A DNA stretch of 64,000 nt from Campylobacter showae CSUNSWCD (GTDB taxonomy: Bacteria; Campylobacterota; Campylobacteria; Campylobacterales; Campylobacteraceae). Each line of letters opens with the position of its first letter. The stretch's first letter is position 1. A model generated the notes under the pieces. The model was not told where the DNA came from, ran no database searches, and saw nothing but the letters and a program-made list of their open reading frames with translations. Position numbers and translations under genes: made by a program. The stretch covers positions 1 to 64,000 of the forward strand of contig NZ_AMZQ01000013.1 of NCBI RefSeq assembly GCF_000313615.1, in the 5' to 3' direction. Below, piece after piece: positions 9,286-17,407 of this stretch.

Positions 9286-10695
9286 TTGGCGACGAAGTTT
9301 TATACGTTTACCGGCGAGAGCAGTATGGAGGCGCTCAAAAAGGCGCAGGCTCAGTGCGGTGAGAGGGCGATCTTGGTAACGACGAAGCAAATTCAGCCAA
9401 AGACGATAAATAAAAAGCCTCTTTATGAAATTTTAGTTAGCGTCGAAGAGGACGCGAGCGAGCAGAAAAAAAATCAACCTCAAAAGCAAAATTTAAAAGG
9501 CTACGAGGAGTTTTTGCGCGCTCAGGCAGCAAAAGAGGAAAGACCGCAAAAGATCATTTTAGACGAGCGCGAGCTTTTTGAAGTCGAAGCTCAAAGCGCT
9601 TTAGCTGCGGCAAATTTTAGCCAAAACTCCACGAACTCAGCCTCGCAAAATCAAAACTACAAAACCGCTCAAAACAGCGGCGAGGACATACTCCTAAACA
9701 TCTCAAAAGCCGCAAAAGAGATAAGCCAAATAGCAAATATCGAAACTATGCCTAGTCGCCAAGATCAAAACTACGATAAAAAGATAGACGACGTCGCAAG
9801 GCAGGTAAGTATGCTAAGCGAAAAAGTAAATATGATAGCCGATATGTTCTGGGAGGAGAGAGCGGGCGCTAGAAACAACCTAAGCATACCGCCCGAGTTT
9901 GCCGGCATCTATAAGGACGCCAAAAATAGCGGCATGAAAGAGGAGCACCTAGAGCAGATAATGAAAATAACCGTGGAAAATATGTCGCCCCAGATGAAGG
10001 CTAATCCTACTGCGGTTAGGAGATATTTTAGTTCGTTACTTAGAAAGATGCTGCCGTGCAGAAGCGAAGAGGATGATAGAAAACAAAAGATAATGATGCT
10101 AGTTGGACCGACCGGAGTTGGTAAAACCACGACTCTTGCTAAACTTGCTGCAAGATTTGCTTACGGAGACGGTAGGCGAGTAAAAACAGGCATTATCACG
10201 CTTGATACCTACCGTATCGGGGCGGTCGAGCAGCTGTTTCAATACGCAAAGATGATGAAGCTACCGATCCTTGACGTTATCGAGGTTGAGGACTTTAAAA
10301 ACGCACTAAAGCAGCTAAATCACTGCGAAGTGATCCTAATAGATACCACGGGCAGCTCGCAGTACGATAAAGAAAAGCTATCAAGACTAGAAAAGTTTAT
10401 AAAAAGTACGGATGCGCATATAGACGTGCATCTGGTGCTATCGGCCGGGGCAAAGATCGAAGATATGCTTGAGATTTACAACGGTTTTAGCTTTCTTGAC
10501 ATCGATACGCTGATTGTCACTAAATTTGACGAGACGAAGATTTTCGGAAATGTATTTTCGCTAGTTTACGAGACGAACAAGCCGGTTAGTTTTTTCTCCG
10601 TCGGACAGGAAGTGCCAGACGATATCTTGGTGGCAAAGAGCGAATTTTTAGTAAGCTGCGTATTAGAGGGATTTAGTAAGGAACATAATGAATAA
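9286..10695 (+). CDS. flhF: Flagellar biosynthesis GTPase FlhF
   Basis: SRP-type GTPase that sets polar flagellar position and number and, in Campylobacter, is needed for sigma-54 flagellar gene expression. Residues 1-60 form the basic N-terminal region, residues 60-200 a Gln/Asn-rich linker, and residues 270-469 the NG domain with the P-loop GPTGVGKTTTLAKLAARF, the DTYRIGAVEQL motif and TGSSQYDKEKL, the usual SRP GTPase G-motif region. The start is TTG with AAGGAG 6 bases upstream. It is 469 aa. The stop overlaps the flhG start by 8 bases. It is the first gene of the flhF-flhG-orf-fliA-fliM-fliY run. Confidence 0.95.
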   Translation: MATKFYTFTGESSMEALKKAQAQCGERAILVTTKQIQPKTINKKPLYEILVSVEEDASEQKKNQPQKQNLKGYEEFLRAQAAKEERPQKIILDERELFEVEAQSALAAANFSQNSTNSASQNQNYKTAQNSGEDILLNISKAAKEISQIANIETMPSRQDQNYDKKIDDVARQVSMLSEKVNMIADMFWEERAGARNNLSIPPEFAGIYKDAKNSGMKEEHLEQIMKITVENMSPQMKANPTAVRRYFSSLLRKMLPCRSEEDDRKQKIMMLVGPTGVGKTTTLAKLAARFAYGDGRRVKTGIITLDTYRIGAVEQLFQYAKMMKLPILDVIEVEDFKNALKQLNHCEVILIDTTGSSQYDKEKLSRLEKFIKSTDAHIDVHLVLSAGAKIEDMLEIYNGFSFLDIDTLIVTKFDETKIFGNVFSLVYETNKPVSFFSVGQEVPDDILVAKSEFLVSCVLEGFSKEHNE

Positions 10696-11554
10696 TCAGG
10701 CTGAGAAACTAAAAGGCATAGTGGCTGCCCAAGCCAAGGCAAAAACTACGTATTTTATCGCCGTAACCAGCGGAAAGGGCGGAGTCGGCAAAAGCACTAT
10801 AAGCGCAAATTTGGCTAACGTCTTGGCCAAAAGCGGGTATAGAGTCGCTCTTTTTGACGCGGATATCGGGCTAGCGAATTTAGACGTTATATTAAACGTA
10901 CGCGTTAATAAAAATTTGCTCCACGTACTAAAAGGCGAATGTTCCTTAAAAGATATTTTGATCGAGATAAAGCCGAATTTGACATTGATTCCTGGCGAAA
11001 GCGGTGAGGAAATACTAAAATTTAACAATCAATTTTTATGCGAGCAGTTTTTTGCCGAATCGGCGAACCTTGACGGGCTTGATTTTATCATCATCGATAC
11101 GGGCGCTGGTATAGGCGGAAACACGCGGTTATTTTTAGAGGCTGCCGATGAGGTCGTGGTGGTTACTATGCCCGATCCTGCCGCGATAACTGATGCCTAT
11201 GCCGTTATAAAAATCACATCAAAAGACAAAGACAATCTTTTGATGGTTTTTAATATGGTAAAAAACGAAAAAGAGGCGATGAGGATATTTGAGCATATCC
11301 AAAAAGTAGCCAAGGCAAATATCGAAAATCCGCTAAATTTGGAGTTTTTGGGAGCTATTAGCGAGGATAAAAACGTCTCTCGTAGTATAAAACAGCGCAC
11401 GCTATTTACCGACGATAGCGAATTTTGTCTGCCGAGCTTGGAGTTAAATCAGATAGCTCAAAGGCTTATTTCAAGATTGGAACAAAAAGTGCTTAAAGAT
11501 GGTCAAGTCAATAGCTTTAGCGCCTTTTTTAGGCGTATGATAGAGCAATTTTAA
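10688..11554 (+). CDS. flhG: Flagellar number regulator FlhG (ParA/MinD ATPase)
   Basis: P-loop ATPase of the MinD/ParA family that works with FlhF to limit polar flagella and, in Campylobacter, also affects cell-division placement. The deviant Walker A SGKGGVGKSTISANLA lies near residue 28, followed by FDADIGLANLD, IIDTGAGIGG (Walker B region) and the MPDPAAITDAYA loop. It is 288 aa, and the C-terminal region (FSAFFRRMIEQF) is an amphipathic helix likely used for membrane contact. It overlaps flhF by 8 bases. Confidence 0.95.
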   Translation: MNNQAEKLKGIVAAQAKAKTTYFIAVTSGKGGVGKSTISANLANVLAKSGYRVALFDADIGLANLDVILNVRVNKNLLHVLKGECSLKDILIEIKPNLTLIPGESGEEILKFNNQFLCEQFFAESANLDGLDFIIIDTGAGIGGNTRLFLEAADEVVVVTMPDPAAITDAYAVIKITSKDKDNLLMVFNMVKNEKEAMRIFEHIQKVAKANIENPLNLEFLGAISEDKNVSRSIKQRTLFTDDSEFCLPSLELNQIAQRLISRLEQKVLKDGQVNSFSAFFRRMIEQF

Positions 11555-11569
11555 TATTAGGATTTAATT

Positions 11570-11923
11570 TTGAAAGCGGAAAATTTTATAGCATTTTTTA
11601 CTGTTTGCGGATTTTTTACGGGAGTCGTTTTTTCGACGTTAAAGTTGAATGATCCAATACAAATACTACTTTATACTTTTGTGATTACGTTTTTCTTTTA
11701 TCTCGTGATTCACGTTATCATAATGAACTATATCGACGTAAGATTGTCGGTTAAAAAGAGATTTGATAAAGAACAATATGAACAAGCAGCTGATTATCTT
11801 ATAGCTGAACTTGGAGTAAGAGAAAAGCGTATAGATAATATTTTAAGCAAGATAACTAGCGAAAATATACTAATAAAGCAAACGCTAGGCAAAAATGGCG
11901 AAAGAAATGCAAAAGCCGCATAA
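11570..11923 (+). CDS. Small membrane protein between flhG and fliA
   Basis: A 117-residue protein with two predicted transmembrane helices (about residues 6-24 and 30-52, rich in F, V and I), followed by a charged cytoplasmic tail of about 60 residues. The start is TTG after TAGGAT. The 3' end overlaps fliA by 29 bases, so it is translated with the flagellar operon. Campylobacters keep an integral membrane protein gene in this slot. Its role is not established; position suggests something in flagellar assembly or placement. Confidence 0.75.
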   Translation: MKAENFIAFFTVCGFFTGVVFSTLKLNDPIQILLYTFVITFFFYLVIHVIIMNYIDVRLSVKKRFDKEQYEQAADYLIAELGVREKRIDNILSKITSENILIKQTLGKNGERNAKAA

Positions 11924-12602
11924 TCCTTATGCCTCAAATTTGAAAAAGGAACAAGACGAGGTCGTGCTAGCCTACACGCCCGCTCTTCGTGCGATGGCTT
12001 TCAGGCTAAAGGAGCGCTTGCCCGCTCATATTGACGTTGGCGACCTGATCGGCGCCGGGCTGGAGGAGATGGTAAAGCTCTCTAGAAAATACGACAAAGA
12101 GCAAAACGACTCGTTTTGGGGCTACGCGCAAAAGCGAGTTTACGGCGCGATGCTTGATTTTTTACGCGGGCTTGACGTGGTTAGTCGCTCGGACCGAACT
12201 TTGGTAAAGTCTATCGAAGCTTTGGTAAATGAGTATTTTAATAAATTTGAGTGCGAACCCGACGATGCGTATATCGCAGGAAAGCTAGGTATCGACGTAG
12301 AAAAAGTAAGCGAAGCAAGGAACGTGAGCGCCGTCGTCGCCGTCTTAAACATCGACGATCAAATGGAGCTAATGAGCGAGGAGAATACGCTAGAACGGGT
12401 CGAAAAAGAGGATTTGATAGAAAAGATAACTCAAATTTTAAACGAATTTGAGGAGCGCGATCAGCTCATCGTACAGCTTTATTATTACGAAGAGCTGAGC
12501 TTAAAAGAGATCAGCGAAATTTTGCAAATAACCGAAAGCAGAATCTCGCAGATCCATAAGCGCTTGATGGAAAAAATAAGAAAAAAGCTTGAGGGTAAAT
12601 AA
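11895..12602 (+). CDS. fliA: Flagellar sigma factor FliA (sigma-28)
   Basis: RNA polymerase sigma factor for late flagellar genes. The sequence shows region 2 (GDLIGAGLEEMVKLSRKYD and FWGYAQKRVYGAMLDFLRGLD), region 3, and region 4 with the helix-turn-helix (LKEISEILQITESRISQIHKR). It is 235 aa, normal for FliA. The ATG at 11895 lies inside the upstream membrane-protein gene, and an alternative ATG nine codons or fewer downstream is possible. The final TAA shares bases with the fliM ATG (TAATG), giving tight coupling. Confidence 0.95.
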   Translation: MAKEMQKPHNPYASNLKKEQDEVVLAYTPALRAMAFRLKERLPAHIDVGDLIGAGLEEMVKLSRKYDKEQNDSFWGYAQKRVYGAMLDFLRGLDVVSRSDRTLVKSIEALVNEYFNKFECEPDDAYIAGKLGIDVEKVSEARNVSAVVAVLNIDDQMELMSEENTLERVEKEDLIEKITQILNEFEERDQLIVQLYYYEELSLKEISEILQITESRISQIHKRLMEKIRKKLEGK

Positions 12603-13711
12603 TGGCGGACATTTTAAGTCAAGAAGAGATAGACGCGCTACTAGAAGTCGTGGACGACGACGATGCTAGCGAATCTATCGGCGAAAAATCAAAAAAAGAA
12701 GAACAGCAGCAGGTAATAATTTACGATTTTAAACGCCCAAACCGCGTGAGTAAAGAGCAGCTGCGCGCGATAAAGGGCATACACGACAAGCTTGCGAGAA
12801 ATTTGGCTTCTCAAATTTCAAGCGTTATGAGAAGTATCGTGGAGATCCGTCTGCACAGCGTCGATCAGATGACGTACGGCGAGTTTTTGATGAGTTTGCC
12901 AAGTCCCACTAGCTTTAACGTCTTTTCGATCAAACCGCTTGACGGCAACTGCGTTTTGGAGATAAACCCGAGCATCGCGTTTCCGATGATAGATCGCTTG
13001 CTAGGCGGTAACGGCGAGGGCTTTGAGACTAGCAGGGAGCTAACCGATATCGAGGTAAATTTACTCGATGCGATCCTGAGGATGATGATGCAGCGCCTAA
13101 AAGAGAGCTGGTCGATGATCACCGATATGTATCCAAACGTCGAGGCAAAAGAAAGTAGCCCAAACGTCGTGCAAATCGTAAGCCAAAACGAGATCGTGAT
13201 AATGGTCGTCATGGAGATCATTGTAGGCAACTCAAGCGGCATGATAAATATCTGCTATCCGGTTATCTACCTTGAACCGATCTTAAGCCGCCTAGCCAAC
13301 CGCGATATAATGCTTGGCGAAACGAGCGCGAAAAAGAGCCGAAACAAAGAGTTAAAAACGCTAATAGGACGCGCCGAGGTGCTATATGAGGCGATACTGG
13401 GCAAAAGTATCGTTAGCGTAAACGAGTTTTTAAATTTAAAAGAGGGCGACATACTGCGTCTTGACCGCTCGGCAAACGACAAAGCTATAGTTACGATCGA
13501 TAAAAAAGAGGTATTTTTAGCCGAAGTCGGGCTGCATAGATTTAGAAAATCTATCCGTATAGAAGAGCTAATCAGAAGCGACAAAGACGAGATCAAAAAC
13601 ATCCTCGAGCAGTATGAGGAAGAACGCAGGTCAAAACTAATGAGCACTGAGCATGAGGACGAATACTACGATGATGATGATATATTAGGCGAGGATGAAA
13701 ACAATGAATGA
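12602..13711 (+). CDS. fliM: Flagellar motor switch protein FliM
   Basis: C-ring protein that binds CheY-P and sets the direction of rotation. It begins with the CheY-binding motif ILSQEEIDALL. The middle domain (residues 45-230) includes VRSIVEIRLHSVDQMTYGEF-like sequence and GGNGEG, and the C-terminal SpoA domain spans 260-340. It is 369 aa, with an acidic tail (EHEDEYYDDDDILGEDENNE). Overlaps with fliA upstream and fliY downstream show one transcript. Confidence 0.96.
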   Translation: MADILSQEEIDALLEVVDDDDASESIGEKSKKEEQQQVIIYDFKRPNRVSKEQLRAIKGIHDKLARNLASQISSVMRSIVEIRLHSVDQMTYGEFLMSLPSPTSFNVFSIKPLDGNCVLEINPSIAFPMIDRLLGGNGEGFETSRELTDIEVNLLDAILRMMMQRLKESWSMITDMYPNVEAKESSPNVVQIVSQNEIVIMVVMEIIVGNSSGMINICYPVIYLEPILSRLANRDIMLGETSAKKSRNKELKTLIGRAEVLYEAILGKSIVSVNEFLNLKEGDILRLDRSANDKAIVTIDKKEVFLAEVGLHRFRKSIRIEELIRSDKDEIKNILEQYEEERRSKLMSTEHEDEYYDDDDILGEDENNE

Positions 13712-14537
13712 TTTTTTTAAAATTTTCGTAAACGAGGTAAAGGCTACAATTGAAGGGCTAACGGGTAGGACGCCTGAAATAGGCGAGAGAAACGAATACG
13801 ACGCACCCAAACAAGAAGGCATAAAGCCGCCTCTAGCCGTTGCAAACATAGCCGTTAGCGGCGATACGACCGCAAAAATGATACTAGTAGCCACGCCGGT
13901 GCTAATGAGCGCGATCGGGGAGTGGATGCTCGGAGAAGAAGAGATCTCGCGCAACGAAAATTTAAGCGAGGACGAGCTAGACGCCGCAAAAGAGGTGTTT
14001 TCAAATATTATGGGTGCGTTTTCCACGAGCCTTGGCGCGCAAAAAGGCATGCCGAAGCTAAATTTCGAAGTCGCAAAGGTAAATTTCCTCGACGAGAGCG
14101 CAAATTTTGATTTGAACGCATTTGAAAAAATATACGTCTATTCCATTAAAATCGGAGACGTCAGTGAGCAAATCGCCGTCGTGCTTGACTTTGCATTGGT
14201 GAAATTTTTAAATAAAGATCACAAAGAACCGGCCCAGCAAGCAACTCCTGCAAAAGGCGATTTAAGCATCGAGGAAATGCGAAATATCGGGCTCATAATG
14301 GATGTACGCCTGCCGCTTCACGTGCGTATCGGCTCAAAAAGAATGCTGCTAAAAGACGTGCTCACGATGGACATAGGTTCTGTCATTGAGCTAAATCAGC
14401 TAGCAAACGATCCGCTTGAGATCTTGATCAGCGACAAGGTCGTAGCTCTAGGCGAGGTCGTCATCGTAGACGGCAACTTCGGCATCCAGATCACTCAGAT
14501 CGGCACGAAAAAAGAGCGCTTAGAACAGCTTAGATAA
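13704..14537 (+). CDS. fliY: Flagellar motor switch protein FliY (FliN/FliM-type)
   Basis: C-ring protein with a C-terminal SpoA (FliN) domain, residues 195-275, marked by MDVRLPLHVRIGSKRMLLKDVLTMDIGSVIEL, where the pattern is that of FliN. The N-terminal half contains a CheC/FliM-like region (SAIGEWMLGEEE and LDAAKEVFSNIMGAF). I prefer the ATG at 13704 (MNDFFKIF), which overlaps the fliM stop as ATGA; an in-frame ATG at 13695 would add three residues. It is 277 aa. A hairpin terminator follows at 14556, closing the operon. Confidence 0.93.
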   Translation: MNDFFKIFVNEVKATIEGLTGRTPEIGERNEYDAPKQEGIKPPLAVANIAVSGDTTAKMILVATPVLMSAIGEWMLGEEEISRNENLSEDELDAAKEVFSNIMGAFSTSLGAQKGMPKLNFEVAKVNFLDESANFDLNAFEKIYVYSIKIGDVSEQIAVVLDFALVKFLNKDHKEPAQQATPAKGDLSIEEMRNIGLIMDVRLPLHVRIGSKRMLLKDVLTMDIGSVIELNQLANDPLEILISDKVVALGEVVIVDGNFGIQITQIGTKKERLEQLR

Positions 14538-14555
14538 GGTTAAATTTAGAAATAA

Positions 14556-14573
14556 GAGGCTAAATTTAGCCTC
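14556..14573 (+). terminator. Hairpin terminator after fliY
   Basis: GAGGCTAAATTTAGCCTC is a perfect 9-base inverted repeat followed by GCTTTAG, just downstream of fliY. It is a plausible intrinsic terminator, though the T tract is short. Confidence 0.55.
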
Positions 14574-14650
14574 GCTTTAGCTAGGTTGCTCCTTTTTCTA
14601 AAATTTGGGCGCATAACTACGGCGCGTAAATTTAACCGCAAAGAGAAATA

Positions 14651-15247
14651 ATGGATGAAATTTTAAACGATCTGGTCAAATTTAGGGATTTTGCGACTTA
14701 TAAAAATCCTAGCGTTACGTTTTTCGGCTCGGCTAGATTTGACGAAAATAGTAAATACTGTAAAATGGCTTTTAACCTAGCAAAAGAGCTTGCCGACGGC
14801 GGTTTTGCCGTCGTTAGCGGCGGCGGGCCTGGCGTGATGGAGGCCGCGAACAAAGGAGCGTACGAGAGCGGCAAAAGTCCGTCAATAGGTCTAAATGTCG
14901 TGCTTCCGTTTGAACAAGTGACGAATAAATACGCCACGAGCAACTTTGTTTTCTCAAATTTATCCGCTCGCAAATTTGCCCTCATCGAGCGCTCGAGTGC
15001 GTTTTTGGTGTTTCCTGGCGGCTTTGGGACGCTTGATGAGCTGTTTGAGATACTAGTACTCGCGCAAATCGGCGCCAAAAAAGCTAAAATTTTCCTCATC
15101 GGCAGCGAGTTTTGGAGTAAGCTTGATGATTTCATCAAAACTACGCTGATACGCGAAAAAGCCGTCAGCGAGGAGGATCTTTTGCTTTATACGATCAGCG
15201 ATGATCTAGACGCCGTGCGGGACGAGATTTTGGGGATTTTGGACTGA
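14651..15247 (+). CDS. LOG-family protein (Rossmann fold, lysine-decarboxylase-like)
   Basis: 198-residue cytosolic protein of the TIGR00730/LOG family. The family motif is visible as VVSGGGPGVMEAANKGAY near residue 55 and PGGFGTLDELFE near residue 120. In characterised members this pair forms the nucleotide-monophosphate phosphoribohydrolase site. The substrate here is unknown. The ATG has AAAGAGA upstream. It is the first gene after the flagellar terminator and appears monocistronic. Confidence 0.85.
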   Translation: MDEILNDLVKFRDFATYKNPSVTFFGSARFDENSKYCKMAFNLAKELADGGFAVVSGGGPGVMEAANKGAYESGKSPSIGLNVVLPFEQVTNKYATSNFVFSNLSARKFALIERSSAFLVFPGGFGTLDELFEILVLAQIGAKKAKIFLIGSEFWSKLDDFIKTTLIREKAVSEEDLLLYTISDDLDAVRDEILGILD

Positions 15248-15617
15248 GTAAAAAGATAAAGTATTGGGCTAATTTTTAGGTTTTGCGTCAAATTTTATCT
15301 ATCAAAAAACAGTAGCAAACATGCCGAGCGCCGGCTAGGCTTGCGATCCTAAGCTTATCAAATTTATAGCGTATTAAGCTAATTTTTATATAATCGCACC
15401 GAATTTATACGAATTTGCCTTATTGTGGGGCTAGGGCGAGATTTGTAAATTTACAAACACTTTTACAAAAAATCACAAGCGATGAATCACGAGACGAATT
15501 TAAGCGTTGTGCAGAATTTTTGCGTCAAGGCTAGGCATGTAGCCTGCCGCAGACCGAAAATTTCAAGCTCGTTTAAAAGCGCTCGTGAGGCGCGCTTGCC
15601 CTACAAAGGAAAGAGAA
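15248..15617. promoter_or_regulatory. Upstream region and long leader of mnmA
   Basis: A TATAAT box at 15389-15394 (TTTTTATATAATCGC) is the best -10 element, which would give mnmA a leader of roughly 220 nt. The leader holds several short inverted repeats (for example TTGTAAATTTACAA at about 15449). An ORF from 15482 lacks a ribosome-binding site and looks spurious. No known riboswitch is recognised. Confidence 0.35.
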
Positions 15618-16634
15618 ATGAAAATACTAATAGCCATGAGCGGCGGCGTCGACTCCACCATGAGCGCCAAAATGTTGCTAGAAGCGGGTCACGAGGTCGT
15701 GGGCTGCTATATGAAACTACACAAAAAGCCCGGCTACCACGAGCAAAACATCGACAAAGTCGCCCGCGCGTGCGAGTATTTGGGCATAAGCTATCATGTG
15801 CTCGATCTGCAAGACGAGTTTGATAGATACGTCTATACGCCATTTGTTGGTGCTTACAAAGAGGGGCGCACGCCAAATCCATGCGCGCTTTGCAACCGCT
15901 TTATCAAATTTGGCGAACTGTTAAAATTTGCCAAAAGTATCGGCTGCGAAAAGCTCGCCACCGGCCACTATATCCGCGTGCAAGAGGGCATGATCAGAGT
16001 CGCCGCCGATCCTAGCAAGGATCAGAGCTACTTCGTCGCGCAGGTGCCAAAAGAGATCATAGCCGATATGCTTTTCCCGCTCGGGGACAAATTTAAAAAA
16101 GATATAAAAGAGCTGGCAAAATCTTTGCCTAGCTTTCGCGAATACGGCGAGCAGGCCGAGAGCAGCGAGATTTGCTTCGTCGAGGATACCTATATCGAGG
16201 TGCTAAACAAGCACTACGAGACCGACCTGCCCGGCGACGTGGTCGATAGTGCCGGCAAGGTGATCGGACGACACAACGGCTACATGCACTACACGATCGG
16301 CAAGAGGCGCGGATTTGAGGTGTTTGGGGCGCACGAGCCGCATTTCGTGCTCTCTATTGACGCGCAAAATAACCGCATCGTCGTCGGGCCTAAAGAGGAG
16401 CTTGAGCGCGGTAAAATCGCGGTAAATAGCCTAAATTTGTTCGTGGACGAGAGCGAGTTTGACTGCGACGTCAAGGTGCGCTATCGCAGCATCGGGCTAA
16501 ACGCGCACGTAAAGGTGCTAGAGGGCGGCACTGCCGAGATCGAGCTAAAGCAGAGCGCGTTTGGCGTGGCTAGCGGGCAGCTCGCGGTATTTTACAGAGG
16601 CGAGCTAGTTATAGGTAGCGGATTTATCCTGTAA
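15618..16634 (+). CDS. mnmA: tRNA-uridine 2-sulfurtransferase MnmA
   Basis: Cytosolic tRNA-modifying enzyme that makes s2U34 in tRNA-Lys, Glu and Gln. It has the PP-loop MSGGVDSTMSA at residues 6-16, GCYMKLH, the catalytic Cys in NPCALCNRFIKFGEL, TGHYIRV, KDQSYFVAQV, and the second catalytic Cys in SSEICFVED. The C-terminal HYTIGKRRG motif is also present. A start further upstream would add 11 residues, but the ATG at 15618 follows AAAGGAAAGAG and gives the family N-terminus MKILIAMSGG. It is 338 aa. Confidence 0.95.
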   Translation: MKILIAMSGGVDSTMSAKMLLEAGHEVVGCYMKLHKKPGYHEQNIDKVARACEYLGISYHVLDLQDEFDRYVYTPFVGAYKEGRTPNPCALCNRFIKFGELLKFAKSIGCEKLATGHYIRVQEGMIRVAADPSKDQSYFVAQVPKEIIADMLFPLGDKFKKDIKELAKSLPSFREYGEQAESSEICFVEDTYIEVLNKHYETDLPGDVVDSAGKVIGRHNGYMHYTIGKRRGFEVFGAHEPHFVLSIDAQNNRIVVGPKEELERGKIAVNSLNLFVDESEFDCDVKVRYRSIGLNAHVKVLEGGTAEIELKQSAFGVASGQLAVFYRGELVIGSGFIL

Positions 16635-16646
16635 ATTTACGCCTTT

Positions 16647-16676
16647 AAATTTGATCGCTTCGGGCGGTCAAATTTT
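16647..16676 (+). terminator. Terminator after mnmA
   Basis: A 12-bp stem (AAATTTGATCGC with GGCGGTCAAATTT, one G-T pair) closed by a TTCG tetraloop is followed by TTTTACTTTTTAT. It is a strong intrinsic terminator and could serve both strands because the DUF488 gene is convergent. Confidence 0.75.
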
Positions 16677-16770
16677 ACTTTTTATAATTTTTGTTTTATG
16701 TTATCTATAAACTTAAAGCGGATTTAAAAATCGGCCTAACATGGCAAAAAATATAAAAATAAAAGTTAAT

Positions 16771-17139
16771 TCAAATTTTGCTTTCAAGCAACTCTAAAAG
16801 TACCGCAATGTGGCTTAAATTTATATCTTTAGTCGCGGTTAATAGAGCGATTTTGCCGTGCTTTTTTTCTAGAGTTTTTAGCTCGTTCAGCCCTGCCGTC
16901 GCCTCTTTATCGGCTAGCTCGGTCTTAAATTTAACTTTAAATTCCTCAAATCTAGCCTCTTTGTCCTCATGAAACCAAGACCTAAGCTCGTTTGACGGAG
17001 TAACGGATTTTAGCCATAAAAACGAGCAAAATATCTCCTTTTTCACTCCGCGAGGATAGAGTCTATCGACGAATACGCCGTAAAAATCGCTATTTTCATC
17101 GCTTTTTATAAAATCGTAAATTCTGAAAGCCTGAAACAT
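16771..17139 (-). CDS. DUF488 (YeaO-like) family protein
   Basis: Small soluble protein of the DUF488 family, whose function is not established. Visible family features are VDRLYPRG near residue 30, FLWLKSVTPSNELRSWFHED in the middle and KIALLTATKDINLSHI towards the end. I choose the ATG at 17139 (MFQAFRIYDF, 122 aa), which has GGGGATC six bases upstream; an earlier in-frame ATG at 17160 would add seven residues. It stands alone between mnmA (convergent) and the divergent DUF748 gene. Confidence 0.8.
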   Translation of the reverse strand: MFQAFRIYDFIKSDENSDFYGVFVDRLYPRGVKKEIFCSFLWLKSVTPSNELRSWFHEDKEARFEEFKVKFKTELADKEATAGLNELKTLEKKHGKIALLTATKDINLSHIAVLLELLESKI

Positions 17140-17407
17140 TTTTGATCCCCGGTTTGACAAATTTGATTCCGAATTTTACAGTAAAATCGCTATTTTGTCG
17201 ACTAGATTTTAAATTATCTCCGTAGTTTACGGGTGCCAAGTTTTGTCAAAAAGAGATCTTGCGCCGTATTTGATTTTTGTTTATTTGCATCAAATATCGG
17301 CTTTAATTTTCTAAGAAACGGCGCTAATTTTTCGTATGAATTTGCCAAAATAACCGCTCTTTAATCAAAATCCTTGTAAAATTCGCCAAAAAAATCGAGG
17401 CAAATTT

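Noticed and set aside
15482-15823. 113-aa plus-strand frame before mnmA
   Set aside because: It overlaps mnmA out of frame, lacks a ribosome-binding site and its composition is not protein-like.
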